From assembly GCA_016709865.1 (NCBI GenBank), contig JADJLX010000004.1:1-64000 (forward strand): a DNA stretch of 64,000 nucleotides. The letters are read 5' to 3'. Source of the DNA: Bacteroidales bacterium. GTDB taxonomy: Bacteria; Bacteroidota; Bacteroidia; Bacteroidales; VadinHA17. A model generated the notes under the pieces. That model saw only the letters and a list, made by a program, of their open reading frames with translations. It ran no database searches and was not told the DNA's origin. Shown piece by piece: positions 60,173 to 64,000 of the stretch (positions within the stretch are counted from its first letter, which is position 1; the number at the start of each line of letters is the position of its first letter). The translations under genes were made by a program, and so were the position numbers.

Positions 60173-62497
60173 TTATTTCTTAACTGTACTAAAATCTATT
60201 GGCAGCTGCACCATAACATCAACAGGTATTCCATGCTGCATACCCGGTTTCCAGTCTGGCATACTGCTAACAACCCTTATTGCCTCAGCTTCCCATACAG
60301 GATACTTCTTTTTCAGGACCGTTGCATCACGAACCTTCCCCTTGCTGTCAACTGTAAAGACAACCAATACAGGCTCAGAGATTTTCTCCGATCCTTTCAT
60401 AACCTTGATATTGTTATAAATATACGACTGAAGTGCTTTTTCTCCTCCCGGGAAAGCGGGCATCTCTTCAACAACAAAAAAGACATCTTTGTTGGAAACA
60501 GGCTCCCCTTTCTGTACACCATAACCCGTTACTTTAACACTTTCGATTTGTGAATCGGACTTCCTTTGCAGATCGTTAGGATTAACCCCTTGTTTCAGTG
60601 TGATTTCAATTACTCCATCTTTTGCCTTTTCACCATATAAAGATGCAGCAGCCGGATCATTTTTTTTCACATTGATAGATTCAATTTGATCAGGACTGAT
60701 CTCATTAATATCAATATCCCTTTCAAAACCATTAACTAAAAGTAAAGGCTTGCCTCCGTATTGTGACCTGTAATTAAGACCTCCGCCTGGCAATGTTTTC
60801 TGCTGTTGCCCATATCCTGTAACCTTAAAACTGGAACTATCGTTAAAACCAGTCGTCCTATGGCCTTTGGAGGTAATTATAATAACACCATCTCTGCCTT
60901 CAACACCATATTTATCAATAGCCGGTTGATCCTTTAAAACAGTCATGCTGCCAATATCATCGGGATTAATTCCATTCAGACCATCTTTCCCCCTATTAAT
61001 GCCATCTATTACAATAAGAGGCTGGGCTTCTGATCCGTCAGTATTTCTTATCCTGACTTCTGAAGCTGGTGGTGGCGGCGGCGGCGGGGGTGGTGGCGGA
61101 ATTGATTCCGCATTCTTTTCGTTGAGCTCTTCTGCCTTTAACCCGGCTTTATTCTTTGTTGTAATTTCAATGGCTCCGTATTTTGCCTTATCCCCGTATT
61201 TTGCAATAGCAGCATCAACTTTAAGAACTTTTATCGATTCTGTATTCTCCTTTTTAACACTGTTATAATGTTTTTCACTAACCTTTCCATCAATCACATA
61301 CAGTGGCGGTGGCGGAGGAGGTGGTGGTGGCGGAACCCCGATACTTTTAAGAGTTACTGTATCGCTTTCCATCTTTATCTTCATGTCGGCTGTAAAGACT
61401 GGTTTTATCGCTTTTGTCTTGAAACCAACATAAGATACTATCAGAATACCATTTTCAGGAACATCCTTTAGCTGGAAGAAACCCCTGGGATCGGTGGTTA
61501 CTCCCATAGTTGTTCCTTTAAGAACTACAGTGGCACCTGTCAGAGGTAACCCGGAGGGATTAACAATTGTTCCCTTAACTTCCTTTGATGCCTGAGAAGA
61601 AAGGGAAGCAGTGCTGCTGGTTTCATCATAGCTGATGTATTTATATTCCGGTTTGGCAAAGGAATATAATACAACAGCAATTACCGGAAGAATAAGTAAT
61701 AACTTCAGCTTCCTGTAGGGTGAACTTATTTTATTTTTCATCATGATAAATCGTTTTTTGTTAATTGAAGAATTGAAGGAATTTGCCAGAATGATGACAG
61801 GATAGCCAACAATCTGATTTAACAGAGTTGCGCGGTATATGGCCGGATCGGAAGAGCGCTGCAGCGCCACCTCATCGGCAAGATACTCGTGGTTTTGCTT
61901 GATGAACCTGATATAGATCCATGCAACAGGATTAAACCACTGTAACATACAAAGCAACTCAACAAGCACCAGATCAAACCAGTGCCTTTGCCTGATATGA
62001 GCCATTTCGTGATTCACAATCTCCTCTGTTTCAATGTCTGTAACTGAAGGATTGACAAACACATAGGAGAAAAATGAAAACGAATTGGTGTATTCAGGAG
62101 TCCGGATCAGTCTGACGGAATTCAGAACTTTAACATCAGCTTTTTTAATGACGTTTATTACAGTTCTGCTCTGTCTGATAACTTTATAAACAACAAACAG
62201 GGCCCCGGAAGCATAAAGTATAAACATCAGGGAACCGAAATCAATAAGTGTTGAAGTTTCTGGTTTTTCAATTTGTGCTACAGAAATATTGCCTGTACTA
62301 AAATTCTCAGTAACCGGCAGTATAACAGTATAATGAATTGAGATGAACGGGAAGAGCATTGAGGCAATTATCCCTGCCAGTAAAAAGAACCGGTTAAGGG
62401 TGAAGAACCTCTCATTGCGGAGAAACAGCAGGTATACAAAAGCGAACCCCGAGAGCCAGATTACTGACTTAAGCAGATAAAATGCAAATGCTTCCAT
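60173..62497 (-). CDS. BlaR1-like M56 metallopeptidase with carboxypeptidase-like, plug-like and TonB C-terminal domains
   Basis: A 774-residue membrane protein. Residues 1-290 form the M56/BlaR1 protease with membrane segments near 5-25, 35-60, 88-105 and 263-281. The zinc site is H163EMAH167 with Glu203 in the HEYLAD motif. On the far side come a carboxypeptidase-D2-like domain (about 305-375), a ten-proline run, three TonB-receptor-plug-like modules (YVIDGK..., LIVIDGI..., LLLVNGF..., each followed by I-V-K-D/N-P-A-A and KYG/LYGEKAKDGVIEIT), with an eleven-proline run between the first two. It ends in a TonB C-terminal domain (about 690-774, VVFTVDSKGKVRDATVLKK). It follows the BlaI gene by 12 bp, so the pair is a BlaI/BlaR1-type sensor switch. 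The penicillin-sensing domain of classical BlaR1 is absent. Confidence 0.92.
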   Translation of the reverse strand: MEAFAFYLLKSVIWLSGFAFVYLLFLRNERFFTLNRFFLLAGIIASMLFPFISIHYTVILPVTENFSTGNISVAQIEKPETSTLIDFGSLMFILYASGALFVVYKVIRQSRTVINVIKKADVKVLNSVRLIRTPEYTNSFSFFSYVFVNPSVTDIETEEIVNHEMAHIRQRHWFDLVLVELLCMLQWFNPVAWIYIRFIKQNHEYLADEVALQRSSDPAIYRATLLNQIVGYPVIILANSFNSSINKKRFIMMKNKISSPYRKLKLLLILPVIAVVLYSFAKPEYKYISYDETSSTASLSSQASKEVKGTIVNPSGLPLTGATVVLKGTTMGVTTDPRGFFQLKDVPENGILIVSYVGFKTKAIKPVFTADMKIKMESDTVTLKSIGVPPPPPPPPPPLYVIDGKVSEKHYNSVKKENTESIKVLKVDAAIAKYGDKAKYGAIEITTKNKAGLKAEELNEKNAESIPPPPPPPPPPPASEVRIRNTDGSEAQPLIVIDGINRGKDGLNGINPDDIGSMTVLKDQPAIDKYGVEGRDGVIIITSKGHRTTGFNDSSSFKVTGYGQQQKTLPGGGLNYRSQYGGKPLLLVNGFERDIDINEISPDQIESINVKKNDPAAASLYGEKAKDGVIEITLKQGVNPNDLQRKSDSQIESVKVTGYGVQKGEPVSNKDVFFVVEEMPAFPGGEKALQSYIYNNIKVMKGSEKISEPVLVVFTVDSKGKVRDATVLKKKYPVWEAEAIRVVSSMPDWKPGMQHGIPVDVMVQLPIDFSTVKK

Positions 62498-62509
62498 TAT
62501 TTCCGTTTC

Positions 62510-62875
62510 TTATTTTTTGTCAATTCCTTTTTTTGTATCCTCGAGGAGCTCTTCAAGTTCCTTAAGTGTAAGGTCCTTCTCCCGGGCAAAGAATGAAGCC
62601 ATCGCCGGAAAAGAGTTGTTGAAATATCCCTCCATCAGTCCGAACAGCTGACTCTTCGAATAGTCACTTTTCGATACCAGCGGATGGTAGAGATGAACGT
62701 TCCCATATGCTTTGTGGCCAACATACCCTTTCTTCTCAAGTACCCTCACAACTGTTGACACAGTATTCCGGGCAGGTTTCGGCTCGCCAAAACTATCGCG
62801 GATATCCTTTACAAGACCCTCTTCCATGTCCCATAAAATCTGCATTACCTGTTCTTCTGCTTTTGTTAACTGCAT
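62510..62875 (-). CDS. BlaI/MecI-family transcriptional repressor
   Basis: A 121-residue winged-helix repressor (Penicillinase_R family, PF03965). MQLTKAEEQVMQILWDMEEG opens the family; NTVSTVVRVLEKKGYVGHKA is the recognition helix and wing (about 37-56), and the C-terminal helices form the dimer interface. BlaI-type repressors are cut by their partner M56 protease, which is the next gene downstream 12 bp away. Two symmetric operators and a promoter lie upstream at 62951-63017, supporting autoregulation. Confidence 0.94.
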   Translation of the reverse strand: MQLTKAEEQVMQILWDMEEGLVKDIRDSFGEPKPARNTVSTVVRVLEKKGYVGHKAYGNVHLYHPLVSKSDYSKSQLFGLMEGYFNNSFPAMASFFAREKDLTLKELEELLEDTKKGIDKK

Positions 62876-62901
62876 TTGTGTTTGTATTAATTATCAAAAT
62901 A

Positions 62902-62938
62902 CCGTGCGTCGTTAGCCGTGTGTCGTAAGTCGTTTGTC
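62902..62938. repeat. GTCGTTAG/GTCGTAAG heptamer array in the blaI leader
   Basis: GTGCGTCGTTAGCCGTGTGT followed by CGTAAGTCGTTTGTC. On the minus strand it lies between the promoter and the BlaI start, so it would be part of the mRNA leader. Confidence 0.7.
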
Positions 62939-62950
62939 AATCCTTCCCAA

Positions 62951-62982
62951 CAAAGATATGACTATTTTTATAGTCACGCAAA
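62951..62982 (-). promoter_or_regulatory. Promoter of the blaI-M56 operon
   Basis: On the minus strand TTTG (62982-62979), a 20-bp spacer and TATCTTTG (62958-62951) match the Bacteroidota consensus. The spacer is almost entirely filled by operator 1. Confidence 0.8.
62959..62976. promoter_or_regulatory. BlaI operator 1
   Basis: Perfect inverted repeat TGACTAT-TTTT-ATAGTCA. It lies between the -33 and -7 boxes, so a bound repressor would block RNA polymerase. Confidence 0.75.
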
Positions 62983-62997
62983 TATTTTGCAATAAAA

Positions 62998-63017
62998 ATG
63001 ACTATATTCCTAGTCAT
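62998..63017. promoter_or_regulatory. BlaI operator 2
   Basis: Perfect inverted repeat ATGACTA-TATTCC-TAGTCAT, sharing TGACTA/TAGTCA with operator 1. The centres of the two operators are exactly 40 bp apart (about four helical turns). Confidence 0.7.
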
Positions 63018-63078
63018 TTGTTGTATCTCTTTGTATTTATGCCAGTTAGTAATTGCTTTTTCATGTGATTTATACCTC

Positions 63079-63178
63079 TGTGTAGCTCTGTGCCTCCTCT
63101 GTGTGACTCTGTGTCAGTTCTTAGTCTTCTTTTATTACACAGAAAAAATCCGGAGAAGTCACAGAGAGACACAGAGAT
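63079..63178. repeat. Facing CTCTGTG / CACAGAG arrays
   Basis: CTCTGTGTAGCTCTGTGCCT and CCTCTGTGTGACTCTGTG face TTACACAGAA, TCCGGAGAAGTC and ACAGAGAGACACAGAG. Near-duplicate of the array at 57451-57556, including the spacer motif AGTTCTTA. Confidence 0.85.
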
Positions 63179-63282
63179 CACTTTCCCTAAATTTGACAAT
63201 AGATATAGTGTACTGGAATTCTGAATCAGTTATAAATTTTTTTTACTATTTTGCATCGGAAAACAAACCAATAAAATATATT

Positions 63283-64000
63283 ATGAAAAGAAACATTATT
63301 CTGACATTATTAGCAGCATTGCTAATCTCTCTCCCTTCATTCGGACAGAACAAACTCACAGGCAAAGAAAAGAAAGACGGATGGGTTCTTTTATTCAACG
63401 GTAAAGATTTTACCGGCTGGCGCCAGTGTAACGGAACAGCTATGCCTGCAAACTGGGTCCTTGAAGATAATGCTATGAAAGTATTCACCGGTGAAGGTAA
63501 AAAACCCGGAGAAGGTGCAAATGGCGACATCGTTTATGGCTCAAAGAAATTTAAAAATTTCGAACTCTCTATCGACTGGAAAGCAAGCAAAGCAGCTAAC
63601 TCAGGAATCTTCTTTAATGTGAGAGAAGTCCCGGGAAAGCCTGTTTACTACGCAGCTCCAGAGATTCAAGTCCTCGATAACGTTGATGCTACCGACAATA
63701 AGATTGCCAGTCATCTTGCAGGTTCTCTTTATGACATGATTGCAGCCGATCCGAAAACAGTTAAGCCTGCCGGAGAATGGAATACAATTGTAATTAAAGT
63801 TGTAGATGGAAAAGTAACTCATACCCAGAATGGTGTAAAAGTTGTTGAATACACCCTCTGGACTCCTGAGTGGGATGCCGCAGTTGAAAAAAGTAAATTC
63901 AAAACATTCCCGGGCTGGACAGAAGGTATCGCAAAAGAGGGTTATATTGGCCTCCAGGATCATGGTTATCCCGTATGGTTCAGGAACATAAAAATCCGCG
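63283..64000 (+). CDS. DUF1080 (3-keto-disaccharide hydrolase) protein, truncated by the window edge
   Basis: Open to the right edge, 239 codons seen. Signal peptide MKRNIILTLLAALLISLPS with cleavage near SFGQ; then the family-typical WVLLFNGKDFTGWRQCNGT, GDIVYGSKKFKNFELSIDWK, NSGIFFNVRE, PEIQVLDN and GYIGLQDHG. DUF1080 proteins are secreted concanavalin-like lectin/hydrolase proteins, some shown to act on 3-keto-glycosides. At this length the gene is close to complete; only the last few residues lie outside. It is divergent from the blaI operon. Confidence 0.9.
   Translation, partial: MKRNIILTLLAALLISLPSFGQNKLTGKEKKDGWVLLFNGKDFTGWRQCNGTAMPANWVLEDNAMKVFTGEGKKPGEGANGDIVYGSKKFKNFELSIDWKASKAANSGIFFNVREVPGKPVYYAAPEIQVLDNVDATDNKIASHLAGSLYDMIAADPKTVKPAGEWNTIVIKVVDGKVTHTQNGVKVVEYTLWTPEWDAAVEKSKFKTFPGWTEGIAKEGYIGLQDHGYPVWFRNIKIR

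Noticed and set aside
60173..62875. A beta-lactam resistance switch
   Set aside because: The M56 protein lacks the C-terminal penicillin-binding sensor domain of BlaR1/MecR1 and no beta-lactamase gene is adjacent.

Overview
The window is a chromosomal segment of a Bacteroidota member, probably an uncultured environmental Bacteroidia. The evidence is type IX secretion (T9SS) cargo with type A and type B C-terminal sorting domains, a PorP/SprF protein, an UpxY-type NusG paralogue, a BlaR1-like M56 protease carrying TonB-receptor-like modules, DUF5777, DUF1080 and YceI proteins, and many TAnnTTTG promoter boxes. No tRNA, rRNA, CRISPR array, transposase or phage structural gene was recognised.

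Layout. 0-4.4 kb: the frameshifted 3' part of a polysaccharide-export (Wza-like) gene, a frameshifted AbiEii-like nucleotidyltransferase with its small partner, a four-helix-bundle (S23) protein and a decayed copy of it, a winged-helix/nucleotidyltransferase regulator and an NTP_transf_5 nucleotidyltransferase. 4.5-17.1 kb: a surface module with two giant paralogous beta-helix proteins. The first ends in a type B and the second in a type A T9SS signal; a PorP/SprF gene lies between them, and a tiny apparently leaderless protein and an outer-membrane barrel follow. 17.3-28.2 kb: sugar-nucleotide and capsule genes (gmd, fcl, a nucleotidyltransferase/GHMP-kinase-like fusion, upxY, a Wzi-like protein, a polyprenyl-phosphate sugar transferase), interrupted by a chimeric AAA ATPase. 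28.3-42 kb: mostly single housekeeping genes (DksA-like, sirtuin, ubiX, riboflavin synthase, rhodanese, ileS, UDP-glucuronate decarboxylase, dnaG, a lipoprotein) separated by long repeat-filled gaps. 42-64 kb: an alpha-2-macroglobulin/PBP1C pair, Nudix-DUF5777-YceI, a sphingomyelin-synthase-like lipid enzyme, CorA, proline catabolism (pruA), a lipid kinase, a YncE/phosphoesterase fusion, a BlaI/M56-TonB regulatory pair with a readable operator/promoter, and the start of a DUF1080 hydrolase.

The most unusual content is non-coding. One family is a roughly 435-bp element with inverted termini and nested palindromic arms (six copies between 23.9 and 41 kb, no transposase). A second class consists of arrays built from heptanucleotide units of many different sequences, usually in facing orientations around a pyrimidine-rich spacer. 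One heptamer family has entered or extended three protein genes and is read in the same phase each time.

Caveat: at least six single-base frameshifts in otherwise intact genes, plus runs of G inside one repeat copy, suggest a draft or metagenome assembly with residual errors. Gene breaks should be confirmed before being treated as biological.
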